Source of the DNA: Marinobacter aromaticivorans
GTDB taxonomy: Bacteria > Pseudomonadota > Gammaproteobacteria > Pseudomonadales > Oleiphilaceae
Direction: 5' to 3'
Length of the DNA stretch: 64,000 nucleotides
Assembly: GCF_002806975.1 (NCBI RefSeq)
Contig: NZ_NIHD01000005.1
Span: 62,001 to 126,000 of the forward strand
Positions within the stretch are counted from its first letter, which is position 1, and each line of letters begins with the position of its first letter. The position numbers and the translations under genes are program-made. This document shows, one piece after another, positions 44,911 through 55,535 of the stretch. Below the pieces are notes generated by a model. It had not been told where the DNA came from. It worked only from the letters and a program-made list of their open reading frames with translations, and ran no database searches.

Positions 44911-45542
44911 TGGTCCAGATTCCGCCAGTTGCTGACCACAACACGTACGCGCTTTTTGTCTTTCAGTGCTGTGATTCGTGCCGGCAGGGCAGGCGTGGGG
45001 CCTTGCAACTGGTGCCAGCGGTCGTAACGGATTTCCCAGCCTTCCTGCCGGATCATCGCAAGTTCACCCTGGTCGTCAAATAACAGCCGGAAATCGCCTG
45101 CCGGCGCCGGCAGGCCGCGTATCCACCAGGTCAGGCTTTCCAGCGGCAACTGCCAGCCGGTAGCCGCTTCCATCAGGGCGTCCGGGTCACCGGAGCGATA
45201 GATTTCGCCATTGGAGAGCCTCAGTTCAATGAACCCTGGTACACCTTTGAGGGTGGTGCTGCCCATTCCCAGGAACGAGGACGACAGGGCGAGATCGTAG
45301 GCTTCGCCCTCCTGTATCCAGTGATTGATGATGGCAGTGCCGCTGTCAGAAGGCTGGCGCACAGCCAGCTTGCCTGAGAGTTGCCAGTGGTCAAACTGGC
45401 GTAGCCTGGCGGAGCGCTCCTGCCAGTCTGCCGGCGGCTGGTCGGTCATGCCCGCCGGCAATGGTTCCAGCTGAATTGTGGTGCAAGCGCTGAGGCTCGC
45501 TATCAGCAGCAGGGCTGCGCTTGCGCGGAAAACCGATCGCAT
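44907..45542 (-). CDS. lolB: Outer-membrane lipoprotein receptor LolB
   Basis: A 211-residue lipoprotein (lipobox LSAC, Cys about 20) that accepts lipoproteins from LolA and inserts them in the outer membrane. The LolA/LolB beta fold is indicated by [22 protein letters not shown] and [11 protein letters not shown], the latter including the exposed hydrophobic loop used for insertion. Its ATG shares one base with the stop of the upstream TPR gene, and its own stop overlaps ispE, so translation of the three is coupled. Confidence 0.94.
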   Translation of the reverse strand: MRSVFRASAALLLIASLSACTTIQLEPLPAGMTDQPPADWQERSARLRQFDHWQLSGKLAVRQPSDSGTAIINHWIQEGEAYDLALSSSFLGMGSTTLKGVPGFIELRLSNGEIYRSGDPDALMEAATGWQLPLESLTWWIRGLPAPAGDFRLLFDDQGELAMIRQEGWEIRYDRWHQLQGPTPALPARITALKDKKRVRVVVSNWRNLDQ

Positions 45543-47299
45543 TACCGGTCTCCATTACCGGTTAGCCGTTCAATGGTTTCCCGCAGCACTTCATGTTCTG
45601 CGTCCTGGTCCAGGCCTTCTTTCCAGATAACCTGGGCCTGTTCTTCGGCACCGCTCACCCACAGGGCCTCGCCGTAATGGGCTGCCACTTCCGGGTCGGG
45701 GTAGGCGGCCCATGCGCGGGAAAGGTAGTCCAGTGCCGGTTCGATCTGGCCTTCCTGGAACAGAACCCAGCCCATGCTGTCGAGAATGGCCGGGTTTTCC
45801 GGGTCCAGGGCCAGGGCTTGTTCTATATAACCACGCGCTTCTGCCACGCGATTGGTTCGGGTGGTCAGTATGTATCCGAGGGCGTTGAGTGCAACGGCGT
45901 TTTCCGGGTTTTGCTCGACAATCCGCCTGAGATCCTCTTCGGCTTTGCCGTATTGGCCGAGTGCATCATAAAGCATGGCTCGCGCATAGCGGATCTGGAG
46001 GTTGTCCGGGTAGTCATCAAGCGCACTGGATGCGGCTTCCAGAGCTTCCTGTTGCAGCCTCTGGTCGAGAAGCAGGTTCACCTCAAGCAGCCAGAATCTT
46101 TCAGCCTCTCTGGGATTGTCTTCCCGCAGGGCCCGGATGTTAGCCAGCGCATCGTCCAGTCGGCCCTCCTGGGCCAGAAGCGCGCTGGCGCGGGCCAGAG
46201 ACGGGAAGTAATAATTACCCTGCTCCACATTCTGATAGTAGCCAATAGCCTGCTCTGTATTGCCTGCCTCGTCTTCAATCCTGCCAAGATAGTAGTTGGC
46301 TTCGCTGGTGTGATGGCCTTGTTCGGCCAGCCGGGTGAGTTCATCTTTTGCCAGTTCCGGTTGTCCGTTTTCAAGTGCAACCAGAGCGTGTGAGAGCCGC
46401 AGGCCGGGGTTGTCCGGGAACCGGTTCACCAAACGGTTGAATTCATCCTGTGCAGCCTGCAGTTCGCCTTCGCTGATCAGCATGCGCCCGTACAGGGTGC
46501 CCATCTGGCGGCTTGCCGGAAAACGACGGGTATTCACCATCAGATGTTCAAGGGCTTCGTTTTCCCTGCCGAGCTGATACAGAAGGTCGCCCTTGAGGAT
46601 GATGGCTGGCTGGAAGTTGGGTTTATCCGTGAGCAGAGGCTCCAGGCGGCCAAGCGCTGCCTCTGGATTGCCGGTGATTTTAAGCAGCAGGGCAATGCTG
46701 TACTCGAGTTCCGGATTACCCGGGTGGCGACTTGCCATCTCCTCATACAACGCCAGCAGCTCCTGTTGCTGTGCCGGCGGGAGTTTTCCGGCCATGGCGG
46801 CCAGGCTGTCGAAATCTGCATCTTCACCCTGTTCAAGAATTTTCTCCATGTAACCAAGGGCAGATTCAAGCTCATTTCGTTTTACCGCCTGAATAGCGGA
46901 AACCCTGAGTGCCTGCAGATTGTCGGGATCCACTTCCAGCCAGAGTTCAGCCAGCTGCTTCTGGGCGTTGTCGCCATTGAGTGACTGGGCGATGCGCATG
47001 GCACGCTCTATGACGTTTTTGTCCCGGGACAGTTGCGCGGCTTTCAGGTAATTGACCAGGGTGACGTCGTACCGGCCCCGCTGTGCCGCAATTTCAGCCG
47101 AAAGCAGCAAATACAGTGTTTCCGGCTCAAAGTCTGCGTATTCTATGGGGGGTTCACTGCCGGATTGCCGGGTGCTCTCCGGCGTTTCCATGGCTGTTTT
47201 TTCGACATCGGGCGAGTGCCCGGAACCGGTCAGGCTGGTGCAACCTGACAGTGAAAGGCCGAGCAGGCAGGTTACCAAAAGCGGTGCAGATTTGTGCAT
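45542..47299 (-). CDS. TPR-repeat lipoprotein
   Basis: A 585-residue lipoprotein with about twelve tetratricopeptide repeats, visible for example in AIGYYQNVEQGNY, NAVALNALGYILTTRTNRVAEARGYIEQALALDPENPAILDSMGWVLF. The start at 47299 (MHKSAPLLVTC) has GGGAAG upstream, and the lipobox is LSGC. TPR proteins act as docking scaffolds; a gene of this kind upstream of lolB is common in pseudomonads and relatives. Its role may be in envelope protein assembly, but that is inferred from location only. Confidence 0.9.
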   Translation of the reverse strand: MHKSAPLLVTCLLGLSLSGCTSLTGSGHSPDVEKTAMETPESTRQSGSEPPIEYADFEPETLYLLLSAEIAAQRGRYDVTLVNYLKAAQLSRDKNVIERAMRIAQSLNGDNAQKQLAELWLEVDPDNLQALRVSAIQAVKRNELESALGYMEKILEQGEDADFDSLAAMAGKLPPAQQQELLALYEEMASRHPGNPELEYSIALLLKITGNPEAALGRLEPLLTDKPNFQPAIILKGDLLYQLGRENEALEHLMVNTRRFPASRQMGTLYGRMLISEGELQAAQDEFNRLVNRFPDNPGLRLSHALVALENGQPELAKDELTRLAEQGHHTSEANYYLGRIEDEAGNTEQAIGYYQNVEQGNYYFPSLARASALLAQEGRLDDALANIRALREDNPREAERFWLLEVNLLLDQRLQQEALEAASSALDDYPDNLQIRYARAMLYDALGQYGKAEEDLRRIVEQNPENAVALNALGYILTTRTNRVAEARGYIEQALALDPENPAILDSMGWVLFQEGQIEPALDYLSRAWAAYPDPEVAAHYGEALWVSGAEEQAQVIWKEGLDQDAEHEVLRETIERLTGNGDR

Positions 47300-47393
47300 G
47301 CAACTTCCCGTGATTTGTTGACTACGCATCCGGAAGAGCCCGCAATACCTCGTTTATTGAGGCTTGCCCAGGCTCCGGCATGCGCCGATCCCC

Positions 47394-47399
47394 TATAAT
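47394..47399 (+). promoter_or_regulatory. Possible -10 element in the hemA leader
   Basis: A perfect TATAAT lies in the 259-base divergent gap between the TPR lipoprotein gene and hemA, 160 bases before hemA. No matching -35 is found at a normal distance, so this is a weak candidate. Nothing else was recognised in the gap. Confidence 0.3.
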
Positions 47400-47558
47400 G
47401 GCATAAGCTCCTGTTCATGCCCAACCTGTCCGCACTTCCCGAAGCTCAGGTGCTTTTGGGTGGCAGCTAAAGGCTGTGGCCGCTAAAATGCCTGCAGAAT
47501 GGCCCTCGACTACACTGTTATTACACCGTTCACCGCTAGAGGATAGTAAAACCAGGAA

Positions 47559-48851
47559 ATGGCACTGCTAACGCTGGGAATCAATCATCGTACCGCACCT
47601 GTCGAGATAAGGGAGCGCGTTGCGTTTACGCCTGAGCGTATGTCAGAGGCGTTTGCCGAGCTGCGCGCGGCCTCCGGCGCCAGTGAGGTCGCTATTCTCT
47701 CCACCTGTAACCGAACCGAGCTATATCTGGCCGGGGATGACGATTGCGCACCTCTGGTGCTGCGCTGGCTGGCCGGCTTCCACGGCCTGGATGCCGCCGA
47801 GCTTGAAGAAGTGCTTTATATTCATCGCGATGCTGATGCGGTACGGCACATGATGCGTGTTGCGGCAGGGCTGGACTCCATGGTTCTGGGTGAGCCCCAG
47901 ATACTGGGGCAGCTCAAGGATGCCTACGCCCTGGCCCGGGAACACGGCGGCAGTGGTTCATTTCTCTCCCGGATGTTTGAACAGACTTTCTCTGTTGCCA
48001 AACGTGTGCGAACCCAGACTGCGATTGGTGAAAACCCCGTTTCTGTTGCCTACGCAGCCGTGAGCATGGCACACCGCATCTTTGCAGACATGTCCCGGAA
48101 CAAAGCGTTGCTGATTGGTGCCGGCAAAACCATCGAACTGGTTGCCCGTCACCTTGCCGACGCCGGCGTAAAAGATTTCATTGTTGCCAACCGCACGCTT
48201 GAACGGGCTCAGGCACTTGCAGAATCCAGAGGTGGCCGCGGCATCCTGCTTTCCGAAATTCCTGACTATCTGGCTGATGTGGATATCATCATTTCATCCA
48301 CGGCCAGCCCATTGCCCATTCTTGGCAAGGGTGCGGTTGAGCGCTCCCTGAAAAAACGCAAACATCGCCCGTTTTTCATGGTGGACATTGCCGTTCCCCG
48401 GGATATTGAGCCGGAAGTGGCGTCCCTGGCCGATGTGTATCTCTACGCCGTTGATGATCTGCGCCAGGTTATTGAAGAAAACATCCGCACCCGCGAGGGC
48501 GCTGCCCGTGAAGCTGAGAACCTCATTGCCGACGGTGTGCAGGAATTCCTCAGCCAGCTCCGTGCACTGGACGCGGTTTCCACGCTGAAACAGTTCCGGC
48601 AGCGCGCGGAAGTGCTGCGGGATATGGAAACCGAAAAAGCCCTGCGTGCACTGCGCAATGGTGGTGATCCTGAAACAGCTTTGCGCAGCCTGGCGCGGGG
48701 CCTTACCAACAAACTCCTGCACGAACCTTCCATACAGGTTCGCAAGGCCACCACCGAAGGGCGCCCCGAGGTGACCGAATGGCTGAGAGAGCTGCATCAG
48801 CTTGATGTGTTGGACGCAGACGCGACGACGACCACCCCGGAAAAACTATGA
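47559..48851 (+). CDS. hemA: Glutamyl-tRNA reductase
   Basis: Reduces glutamyl-tRNA to glutamate 1-semialdehyde, the first step of C5 haem synthesis. The 430-residue product begins [23 protein letters not shown] and has the catalytic cysteine in [11 protein letters not shown] (about Cys50), the [20 protein letters not shown] stretch, and a NADPH-binding domain with [15 protein letters not shown]. Its stop overlaps the prfA start by four bases, the usual hemA-prfA-prmC arrangement. Confidence 0.97.
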   Translation: MALLTLGINHRTAPVEIRERVAFTPERMSEAFAELRAASGASEVAILSTCNRTELYLAGDDDCAPLVLRWLAGFHGLDAAELEEVLYIHRDADAVRHMMRVAAGLDSMVLGEPQILGQLKDAYALAREHGGSGSFLSRMFEQTFSVAKRVRTQTAIGENPVSVAYAAVSMAHRIFADMSRNKALLIGAGKTIELVARHLADAGVKDFIVANRTLERAQALAESRGGRGILLSEIPDYLADVDIIISSTASPLPILGKGAVERSLKKRKHRPFFMVDIAVPRDIEPEVASLADVYLYAVDDLRQVIEENIRTREGAAREAENLIADGVQEFLSQLRALDAVSTLKQFRQRAEVLRDMETEKALRALRNGGDPETALRSLARGLTNKLLHEPSIQVRKATTEGRPEVTEWLRELHQLDVLDADATTTTPEKL

Positions 48852-49936
48852 AACCATCAATACAGTCCCGCCTCGAGCAGCTCGTTGAGCGCTATGAAGA
48901 GGTGAGCGCCTTGCTCAGCGATTCCGCCACCATTGCCCAGCAGGACCGGTTTCGGGAGTTGTCCCGGGAGTTTGCCGAGATTGAGCCTGTGGTGCAGTGC
49001 TTTCAGGCTTGGAAGCAGTCGCTGGAAGACATCAGCGAAGCCAGAGAGCTGGCGAAAGACGGCGATGCCGACATGCGCGAAATGGCGGCAGAAGAGCTGG
49101 AAATTGCCGAGCAGAAAAGCGAAGAGCTGGACGAAGAACTGCAGCGCCTGATGCTGCCAAAAGATCCGAATGATGGCAAAAACGTGTTTCTGGAAATTCG
49201 CGCCGGAACCGGCGGCGATGAGGCCGCAATTTTTGCCGGGGACCTGTTTCGCATGTACAGCCGTTACGCTGAGCGTCGGCGCTGGCAGGTAGAAGTGCTG
49301 AGCGAAAACGAAGGTGAGCACGGCGGTTACAAGGAAATCATTGCCCGGGTAGCGGGGAATGGGGTGTATGGCGCGCTGAAATTTGAATCCGGTGCGCACC
49401 GGGTGCAGCGTGTTCCGGAGACCGAATCCCAGGGGCGCATCCACACCTCCGCCTGTACCGTTGCAGTTATGCCCGAGGCAGACGAAGCCGAAGCAATTGA
49501 GATCAACAAGGCGGATCTGCGCGTGGACACCTTCCGCGCCTCGGGTGCAGGTGGCCAGCATGTTAACAAAACCGACTCGGCCATCCGGATTACCCACCTG
49601 CCAACCGGCATTGTGGTGGAATGCCAGGAGGAGCGTTCGCAGCATAAAAACCGCGCCAAGGCCATGAGTTTTCTGGCGTCGCGCTTGCAGAACGCAGAGA
49701 CGGAACGCCAGCAAAAATCCATGGCAGAAACCCGGAAAAGTCTGGTGGGCAGTGGCGATCGCTCTGAACGTATCCGCACCTATAACTTCCCCCAGGGCCG
49801 GGTAACCGACCACCGCATCAATCTTACGCTCTACAAGCTTGATGATGTCATTGCGGGTGATCTGGATTCCGTCGTTGTGCCTCTTCAGCAAGAGCATCAG
49901 GCGGAGCTTCTGGCATCGCTTTCTGATGACGAGTAA
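48848..49936 (+). CDS. prfA: Peptide chain release factor 1
   Basis: Recognises UAA and UAG and triggers peptide release. The 362-residue protein has the GGQ motif at residues 235-237 in [15 protein letters not shown], and the stop-codon reading site in the preceding domain lies around [15 protein letters not shown]. No frameshift site of the RF2 type is seen. prmC, the methyltransferase for the GGQ glutamine, starts within the last 11 bases. Confidence 0.98.
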   Translation: MKPSIQSRLEQLVERYEEVSALLSDSATIAQQDRFRELSREFAEIEPVVQCFQAWKQSLEDISEARELAKDGDADMREMAAEELEIAEQKSEELDEELQRLMLPKDPNDGKNVFLEIRAGTGGDEAAIFAGDLFRMYSRYAERRRWQVEVLSENEGEHGGYKEIIARVAGNGVYGALKFESGAHRVQRVPETESQGRIHTSACTVAVMPEADEAEAIEINKADLRVDTFRASGAGGQHVNKTDSAIRITHLPTGIVVECQEERSQHKNRAKAMSFLASRLQNAETERQQKSMAETRKSLVGSGDRSERIRTYNFPQGRVTDHRINLTLYKLDDVIAGDLDSVVVPLQQEHQAELLASLSDDE

Positions 49937-50792
49937 GTTTTCACTAACCTGCAAGGCCCTGCTGGATAATGCGGTTCCCCGTATTGCCGGCGACACCCCC
50001 CGGCTGGATGCCGAGCTGCTTCTTGCCCATGTGAGCGGTTTGAGCCGCTCCGCTTTCCGGGCATTTCCAGAGCGCGAGGTGGATGCGCGGGTAGCGGCTG
50101 AATTTGAAATGCTGGTGGCAAAGCGCGCCCGGGGAATGCCCATAGCCTATCTGCTGGGTCACCAGGAGTTCTGGTCACTTCCGCTAGAAGTACGCACCAG
50201 CACCCTTATTCCCCGGCCCGATACCGAATGCCTGGTGGAGCAGGCGCTGGAATTGCCGTTGTCGGGCGATGCCCGGGTTGTTGATCTTGGCACTGGCACT
50301 GGTGCCATCGCACTGGCGTTGGCCAGTGAGCGACCAGGTTGGGTTGTCAGTGCCTGTGATCTTATGGAAGATGCCGTGACACTGACGCGGACGAACGCGC
50401 GCCAATTGAACTTGCCGGTGGAAGTTTTCCAAAGCCACTGGTTTGCCGGGTTGCCTGCCGCTACCTATGACCTGATTGTTTCCAACCCACCTTATATTGC
50501 TACGGACGACCACCATCTGGATGAGGGTGATGTGCGCTTTGAGCCTGCAACTGCATTGGTGTCTGGCGTTGATGGCCTTGATGATATCCGCCTGATCGTG
50601 AGCGAAGCACCTGCCTGGCTGAATGAAGGAGGCTGGCTGCTTCTGGAGCACGGGTTTGATCAGGCCGGGGCGGTTCAGGCACTGTTTGTAAACCGTGGGT
50701 TTGTTAAGGTAGAAAGCCGCAAAGACTACGGCGGTAACGACCGCATGACCCTGGGGCAATGGCCCCGAGATGGAGCCCGCCATGCTCAGTGA
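49926..50792 (+). CDS. prmC: Release factor glutamine methyltransferase
   Basis: Methylates the glutamine of the GGQ motif in release factors. The 288-residue protein begins at the ATG at 49926 ([16 protein letters not shown]); longer frames are read inside prf[14 protein letters not shown], the SAM site [20 protein letters not shown] and the substrate motif SNPPYIA are all present. It overlaps prfA by 11 bases and moeB by 11 bases. Confidence 0.96.
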   Translation: MTSKFSLTCKALLDNAVPRIAGDTPRLDAELLLAHVSGLSRSAFRAFPEREVDARVAAEFEMLVAKRARGMPIAYLLGHQEFWSLPLEVRTSTLIPRPDTECLVEQALELPLSGDARVVDLGTGTGAIALALASERPGWVVSACDLMEDAVTLTRTNARQLNLPVEVFQSHWFAGLPAATYDLIVSNPPYIATDDHHLDEGDVRFEPATALVSGVDGLDDIRLIVSEAPAWLNEGGWLLLEHGFDQAGAVQALFVNRGFVKVESRKDYGGNDRMTLGQWPRDGARHAQ

Positions 50793-51531
50793 TGAAGAAC
50801 TTCTGCGATTCAGTCGTCAGATTCTGATACCCCGTTTTGATATCGCAGGGCAGCAAGCTCTGAAGAACGCGCGCGTTGTGATTGTTGGTTCTGGCGGCCT
50901 CGGCTGCCCGGTTGCACTCTATCTGGGTTCGGCTGGTGTTGGTCATTTAACGCTGGTCGATGACGATGTTATTGAATTGCCTAATTTGCAACGCCAGATA
51001 GCGTTTGAAACCGCACAGATCGGCGAATCTAAAGCGGAGACTCTGGCCGCCCGAGTACTCAGCATTAATCCGGCAGTGTCTATTTCTGTGGTGAATCGCC
51101 GCCTTGATCTGGAGGGTTTTGCGCAGGAAGTGACTGGGGCCAGCCTGGCTATGGACTGCTCAGATAATTTCGCCACGCGGTTTGCCCTGAACCGCGCCTG
51201 TGTCGCGGCAGGTGTTCCATTGATTTCCGGGGCGGCGATTCGCGGAGAAGGCCAGGTGAGTGTGTATGACAGCCGGAACCCCGAATCTCCTTGTTATCAC
51301 TGTCTATATCCTGAGCAGGGCAACGAAGATCTGACCTGTTCAGAGGCTGGTGTGATCGCGCCGCTGGTTGGCATGATTGGTTCTGTTCAGGCGATGGAGG
51401 CCATTAAAGTGCTTTCCGGCGTAGGTACTCCGCTTGTGGGCAGACTGCTGATTCTGGATGCCTGGGAAATGCAATGGCGCGAAATGAAGCTTTCGAGGGA
51501 TTCTGACTGTCCGGTTTGTAGCTCCAAATAG
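50782..51531 (+). CDS. moeB: Molybdopterin-synthase adenylyltransferase
   Basis: An E1-like enzyme that activates the C-terminus of MoaD (or a ThiS-type sulfur carrier) by adenylation. The 249-residue product has the nucleotide loop VVIVGSGGLGCPVALYLGSAGVG, the LVDDDVIELPNLQRQ segment, and two zinc-binding CxxC pairs (CYHCLYP and the terminal CPVCSSK). I prefer the ATG at 50782 with GGAG upstream; a start at 50770 adds four residues. It closes the hemA-prfA-prmC operon. Confidence 0.93.
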   Translation: MLSDEELLRFSRQILIPRFDIAGQQALKNARVVIVGSGGLGCPVALYLGSAGVGHLTLVDDDVIELPNLQRQIAFETAQIGESKAETLAARVLSINPAVSISVVNRRLDLEGFAQEVTGASLAMDCSDNFATRFALNRACVAAGVPLISGAAIRGEGQVSVYDSRNPESPCYHCLYPEQGNEDLTCSEAGVIAPLVGMIGSVQAMEAIKVLSGVGTPLVGRLLILDAWEMQWREMKLSRDSDCPVCSSK

Positions 51532-51544
51532 TACGGGCTTGGCC

Positions 51545-51741
51545 GAAGCGTGCGCGGAAGAAAGCTCTCCAAAACACGCTGTGAATACTTCCCTGTACGC
51601 TCGGCTCCGCCCTTTAGCGCTTATTGCTCCTGCGTCGCGCTAAAGGTCCTGGGCAAGCCGTCCATGGCTTGCCCGTGAAGTGCTTTGCACTTCACCCATG
51701 GCTCCGCACGGTTTTGGAGAGCTTTCTTCCACGCACGCTTC
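51545..51741. repeat. Palindromic intergenic element with 31-base inverted arms
   Basis: Bases 51545-51575 and 51711-51741 are inverted copies with a single mismatch. Inside are three further hairpins: TTTAGCGC/GCGCTAAA, GGGCAAGCC/GGCTTGCCC and GTGAAGTGC/GCACTTCAC. The whole 197-base unit fills the gap between the converging moeB and phrB genes, and its right arm ends on the first base of the phrB stop triplet. The layout suggests a non-coding mobile repeat (MITE- or REP-like) that may also act as a two-way terminator. No transposase is nearby. Confidence 0.8.
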
Positions 51742-53177
51742 TACATGTTGCGCTCGTCTTGGTCTTTCAGGGCCTGAAACTTCGCTATGGCCTCTTTTCT
51801 GCTCTCCTTCAAATCAACGATTGGCCTCGGGTATCCACCCGGTATAACACCGCCTTTAGACGGATCATGGATGCGTTTGTTATCCAGCTTTGCCAGCTCA
51901 GGCACCCACTCGCGGATGAACTCACCTTTCGGATCGAACCGCTCACTTTGAGTCACCGGGTTGAACACCCGGAAATAAGGCGCGGCATCGGTGCCGGTCG
52001 AGGCGCTCCACTGCCAGCCGCCGTTGTTGGAGGCGAGAAAACCATCCACCAGTTTTGACATGAAGTAAGCCTCGCCCAGGCGCCAGTCGATAAACAGGTT
52101 TTTGGTCAGGAACATCGCTGTAACCATGCGCAGCCGGTTGTGCATCCAGCCGGTCTGATTGAGCTGGCGCATGGCGGCGTCCACAAGAGGAATGCCGGTG
52201 TTGCCGGTTTTCCAGGCTTCGAAGTGCTCCCCGGGGGTGTTCCATTGCAGCGCTTCGGTTTCCGGTTTGAAGGCCCGGTGCATGCTCACCCGCGGGTAGT
52301 GGTAGAGGATGTTTATGTAGAAGTCCCGCCAGGCGATTTCATTAATCCAGGTCACCAGGCCTTCCTGATTACCTCCCATACCTTGTGCCTGCCGCGCTGC
52401 GATCAGGCATTGGCGCCCGGAGAGTACCCCGTTGGCCAGGTAGGGCGAGATCTGGCTGGTTCCATCCAGGGCGGGGAAGTCCCGCTGGTCCTTGTAGGCG
52501 CCACCGTGTTTGTTCAGGAATTGTTCCAGTTGCGAGTGGGCAGCGTCTTCGCCGGTTTTTACCAGTGCTGGTGGCGCATCTTCAAAACCTTCGGGGATGT
52601 TTGTGATGCGTTCAGGTTGCACGGCATCGCCCCGGGCTTTGGGCGCCGGATATACTGCGGGCCGGTTGTCGTCAATCCAGCTGCGCCAGCGGCGGGAGAA
52701 GGGGGTGAATACGGAGTAGGGTTCGCTCTGGCCGGTCCGTATTTCGCCTACGGGCGCCACGGTCTGGTCGCGATACTTGCGGGTGGTTATGCCCAATTCG
52801 TCAAAACGGTGTTTCACCGCTTTGTCGCGCTTGCGCTCGTTGATGCCATACTCTTCATTGAAGTGGAGCCGGGAGATGCTGTTTTTCCGGCAATGGTTCT
52901 CAAGTGCCGCAATGCTGTCGCTGAAGCGCTCAGCCTGAATAAAAGCCAGCGGTATACCGAGCTTCGCCAGTTCCTCCGCCAGCGCATTGGCATGGGTAAT
53001 CACAAATTGCACCCGGGCCGGTGACCAGTCGTGCTCCTGCCATTGTTCCGGAGTGAGTATGAAGCAGGCGCGAACCTTTGCAGTGTTTTCTGCCTGGTCC
53101 GCTTCTTTGCAGGCAGCGGTCAGGGCCGGGTTATCGGCGATTCGCAGGTCGTTTCTGAACCATACCAGTTGCGTCAT
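51741..53177 (-). CDS. phrB: Deoxyribodipyrimidine photolyase
   Basis: Uses blue light and FADH- to split cyclobutane pyrimidine dimers. The 478-residue protein starts MTQLVWFRNDLRIADNPAL, typical of class I photolyases. The FAD-binding C-terminal half contains INEIAWRDFYINILYHYPRVS, TGIPLVDAAMRQLNQTGWMHNRLRM and the WSASTGTDAAPYFRVFNP region, all characteristic of CPD-specific enzymes. The stop codon abuts the palindromic element. A 155-base divergent gap separates it from the DUF432-like gene. Confidence 0.95.
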   Translation of the reverse strand: MTQLVWFRNDLRIADNPALTAACKEADQAENTAKVRACFILTPEQWQEHDWSPARVQFVITHANALAEELAKLGIPLAFIQAERFSDSIAALENHCRKNSISRLHFNEEYGINERKRDKAVKHRFDELGITTRKYRDQTVAPVGEIRTGQSEPYSVFTPFSRRWRSWIDDNRPAVYPAPKARGDAVQPERITNIPEGFEDAPPALVKTGEDAAHSQLEQFLNKHGGAYKDQRDFPALDGTSQISPYLANGVLSGRQCLIAARQAQGMGGNQEGLVTWINEIAWRDFYINILYHYPRVSMHRAFKPETEALQWNTPGEHFEAWKTGNTGIPLVDAAMRQLNQTGWMHNRLRMVTAMFLTKNLFIDWRLGEAYFMSKLVDGFLASNNGGWQWSASTGTDAAPYFRVFNPVTQSERFDPKGEFIREWVPELAKLDNKRIHDPSKGGVIPGGYPRPIVDLKESRKEAIAKFQALKDQDERNM

Positions 53178-53332
53178 GGGTTATTCCGTATCAGGTTCCG
53201 GCTTTGAAAGTAGGGGTAATTACAGCGCACAGCAGCAATAAAATCACGCCTCTGGTTATTCGCCCGGGGTCTGTGATTGGATTATAGTGGCTACAACTTT
53301 AGCCCCCTGTTACAGGAAGATTCGCAGCATTT

Positions 53333-54142
53333 ATGGCCAATGAAAGTGAAAACCGGCGTGATGGCGTCTGGGCTCAGCAGTATGAGTTGGCAATCGGCCA
53401 AACGCAGCACCATAAGCTTGGGCATGTGCGGTTATGGATTACGCTGCTGGAAAAAGAATGGCAGGTGCGTTCCGAAACCCGGGAGCCCGAGACCGACCCT
53501 GTGGGCTGGACAGAATCCATAGGCCACCAGTTGCCACAGGCCAACGTATCCCTGCAACGGTTTGTCCGTGAGGGCGAGTCTTCCGCGGTAACGTTCATAC
53601 CTGCGGTAGCCACTCTTCCGACAGTAATTCGTCCTTATCACCCGCTGACCATCCCCGGCGGCACCCGGTGCACCATCTATGTGGGAACCATGGTGTGGAT
53701 GAAGATCTGTGTCGGGGCGAAGCAGACCCTGCTAACAGAGATTCCGCTGGCGGTGCCATCGCTTACCTGGGTGGGCAGGAATACCATGGAAGGCGAGTTG
53801 TGTTATTCGTCGTCGAGCTTTGGCCGTTTGGTGCTTGAAGCCTTGCCAAAACGGGCATGGCGGGCAACCACTCCGGTCACGATTATTAACCGCAGAACCG
53901 AGCCTTTGCTGCTGGAGCGTTTCAGCCTGCCCACGCCGTTGTTGTCACTGCATCAGAATGAGCGTGGTCAACTGTGGACACCGGGCGTGGTGGTAGAGGT
54001 GGCCACCGATATGAACTCTGCCAGCCTGCACATGGATGAAGGCTTGCTGGTTGCAGCCGGCCCGTGCCGGCAGGTGGCGCCGGCCCGGGAAAAGGCTGCA
54101 AAAGGACGCCTGGTTCGGGCTATCGACCGGGTGTTTGGCTAA
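53333..54142 (+). CDS. DUF432-like protein upstream of mscS
   Basis: A 269-residue soluble protein without signal or membrane spans. It is mainly beta-strand, with FIPAVATLPTVIRPYHPLTIPGGTRCTIYVGTMVWMKI in the middle and NRRTEPLLLERFSLPTPLLSLHQNERGQLWTPGVVVE later. The pattern and its position before an MscS channel gene recall the DUF432 family, which I suggest but cannot confirm. It starts the gene run leading to rimB-rimK and is 24 bases from mscS. Function is unknown; a role with the channel is possible. Confidence 0.72.
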   Translation: MANESENRRDGVWAQQYELAIGQTQHHKLGHVRLWITLLEKEWQVRSETREPETDPVGWTESIGHQLPQANVSLQRFVREGESSAVTFIPAVATLPTVIRPYHPLTIPGGTRCTIYVGTMVWMKICVGAKQTLLTEIPLAVPSLTWVGRNTMEGELCYSSSSFGRLVLEALPKRAWRATTPVTIINRRTEPLLLERFSLPTPLLSLHQNERGQLWTPGVVVEVATDMNSASLHMDEGLLVAAGPCRQVAPAREKAAKGRLVRAIDRVFG

Positions 54143-54166
54143 TGAATATTCCATGGAGTAACAATT

Positions 54167-55057
54167 GTGGCTGAAGAGCTGAAAACGGGGGCACTGAATG
54201 TGTTTACCGGCATAGCCTGGGGGCAGTGGATCAGTTCCGGTTTTTTGCTGGTGATCGGCATTGTACTCGCATCAGTGGCGGCGCGCAGTGTGTCCCGGGT
54301 AATGGCCAAACGCAGCTCCCGGCACCATACCGTTATGGTTCGGCGGCTGGTGTTTTACCTCATCTTTATGCTGTTCGGCGTGGCGGCGCTCCGGGAGGCC
54401 GGCTTCTCGCTGGATGTAGTCCTGGGCGCGGCGGGTATTCTTACCGTTGCCATCGGCTTTGCGTCGCAAACGTCGGCATCAAACATGATCAGCGGTCTGT
54501 TTCTGCTGGTTGAAAAGCCATTTGAAATCGGTGATTTCATAGAAGTGGAAACCATCATGGGTGAAGTGGTGGGGATCGACATGCTCAGTGTAAAACTGCG
54601 CACCAGAGACAACCTGTATGTGCGCATTCCCAACGAAACCCTGATCAAGACCCCGGTTGTTAACCGCTCACGTTTTCCCATTCGCAGAATCGACCTTCAG
54701 GTGGGGATTGCCTATGCTGAAGATGCAGAAAAGGTAGAAAAGCTGCTGCTGGAACTGGCAGAAAAGAATCCTGTCTGCCTGGAAGAGCCGAAAGCATTTG
54801 TGCTGGTAACCGCGTTTGGCCCTTCCTCGGTAGATTTGCAGTTTTCCTTCTGGGTACCAAAAGACAAGGTGCTTGAGGGGAAAAGCGGCATGCTGGTAGC
54901 CATTAAAAAAACGCTGGACAAGGCAGGCATAGAAATACCTTTCCCACACACCAGCGTTTATGCAGGTAGTCACTCTGAGCCATTCCGTGTGCAGTTGATA
55001 GCACCGGAAAAAGCCACTGAAAAGGAAGAACCATTGGATGTCGACAAAGACGCCTGA
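54167..55057 (+). CDS. mscS: Small-conductance mechanosensitive channel (MscS family)
   Basis: A 296-residue channel with three N-terminal membrane segments. The pore-lining third helix reads [43 protein letters not shown], a near-canonical MscS signature with the Gly/Ala packing. The cytosolic beta and alpha-beta domains follow. The start is a GTG at 54167 after GGAGTAACAATT. It overlaps the rimB-like gene by 20 bases, which ties it to the modification cassette that follows. Confidence 0.93.
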   Translation: MAEELKTGALNVFTGIAWGQWISSGFLLVIGIVLASVAARSVSRVMAKRSSRHHTVMVRRLVFYLIFMLFGVAALREAGFSLDVVLGAAGILTVAIGFASQTSASNMISGLFLLVEKPFEIGDFIEVETIMGEVVGIDMLSVKLRTRDNLYVRIPNETLIKTPVVNRSRFPIRRIDLQVGIAYAEDAEKVEKLLLELAEKNPVCLEEPKAFVLVTAFGPSSVDLQFSFWVPKDKVLEGKSGMLVAIKKTLDKAGIEIPFPHTSVYAGSHSEPFRVQLIAPEKATEKEEPLDVDKDA

Positions 55058-55535
55058 AGCAATCAAAACCGTTGAGCCGACACCGGCTGAAAACAAAATC
55101 CGTCTGGGCTGGCGGGAGTGGGTGGCGCTGCCGGATCTGGATATTAACCGCATCAAGGCAAAGGTGGATACCGGAGCCCGTACCTCCTGCCTGCATACGT
55201 TCCGCACAGAGCCGTATACCAAAGACGGCGAGCGCCGGGTCAGGTTCTGGGTGCACCCGGTGCAGAACGACCTGCACCAGGTGGTGGAGTGCGATGCCCG
55301 TGTGCTTGATGAGCGAGATGTGTCGGATTCCGGTGGCCATAAAGAGTTGCGGCTGGTTATCGAGACCACACTGGTAATAGGCGGCCAGAGCTGGCCCATT
55401 GAAATGACGCTGACAAACCGGGATTCCATGCGCTTTCGCATGCTGCTCGGGCGCACCGCCATGGCGGGTCGCTCGATGATTTATCCTGAAGCTTCCTACT
55501 TGGCCGGGGAACCGGCTGTAAGGTCTGAAACATGA
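55038..55535 (+). CDS. rimB: Retropepsin-like protease RimB (RimK-associated)
   Basis: A 165-residue protein of the family once called ATP-dependent zinc protease. It has the single-lobe aspartic protease signature [13 protein letters not shown] (about residues 41-53) and a later LLGRTAM, as in retropepsins, so it should work as a dimer. In Pseudomonas fluorescens the RimB member of the rimABK operon is a protease acting on glutamylated S6. It begins inside the end of mscS and its stop overlaps the rimK start by four bases. Confidence 0.88.
   Translation: MSTKTPEAIKTVEPTPAENKIRLGWREWVALPDLDINRIKAKVDTGARTSCLHTFRTEPYTKDGERRVRFWVHPVQNDLHQVVECDARVLDERDVSDSGGHKELRLVIETTLVIGGQSWPIEMTLTNRDSMRFRMLLGRTAMAGRSMIYPEASYLAGEPAVRSET

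Noticed and set aside
48857-50143. Antisense open frame of 428 codons opposite prfA and prmC
   Set aside because: Same cause: frame opposite strong coding genes, no motifs, no gene-like start.
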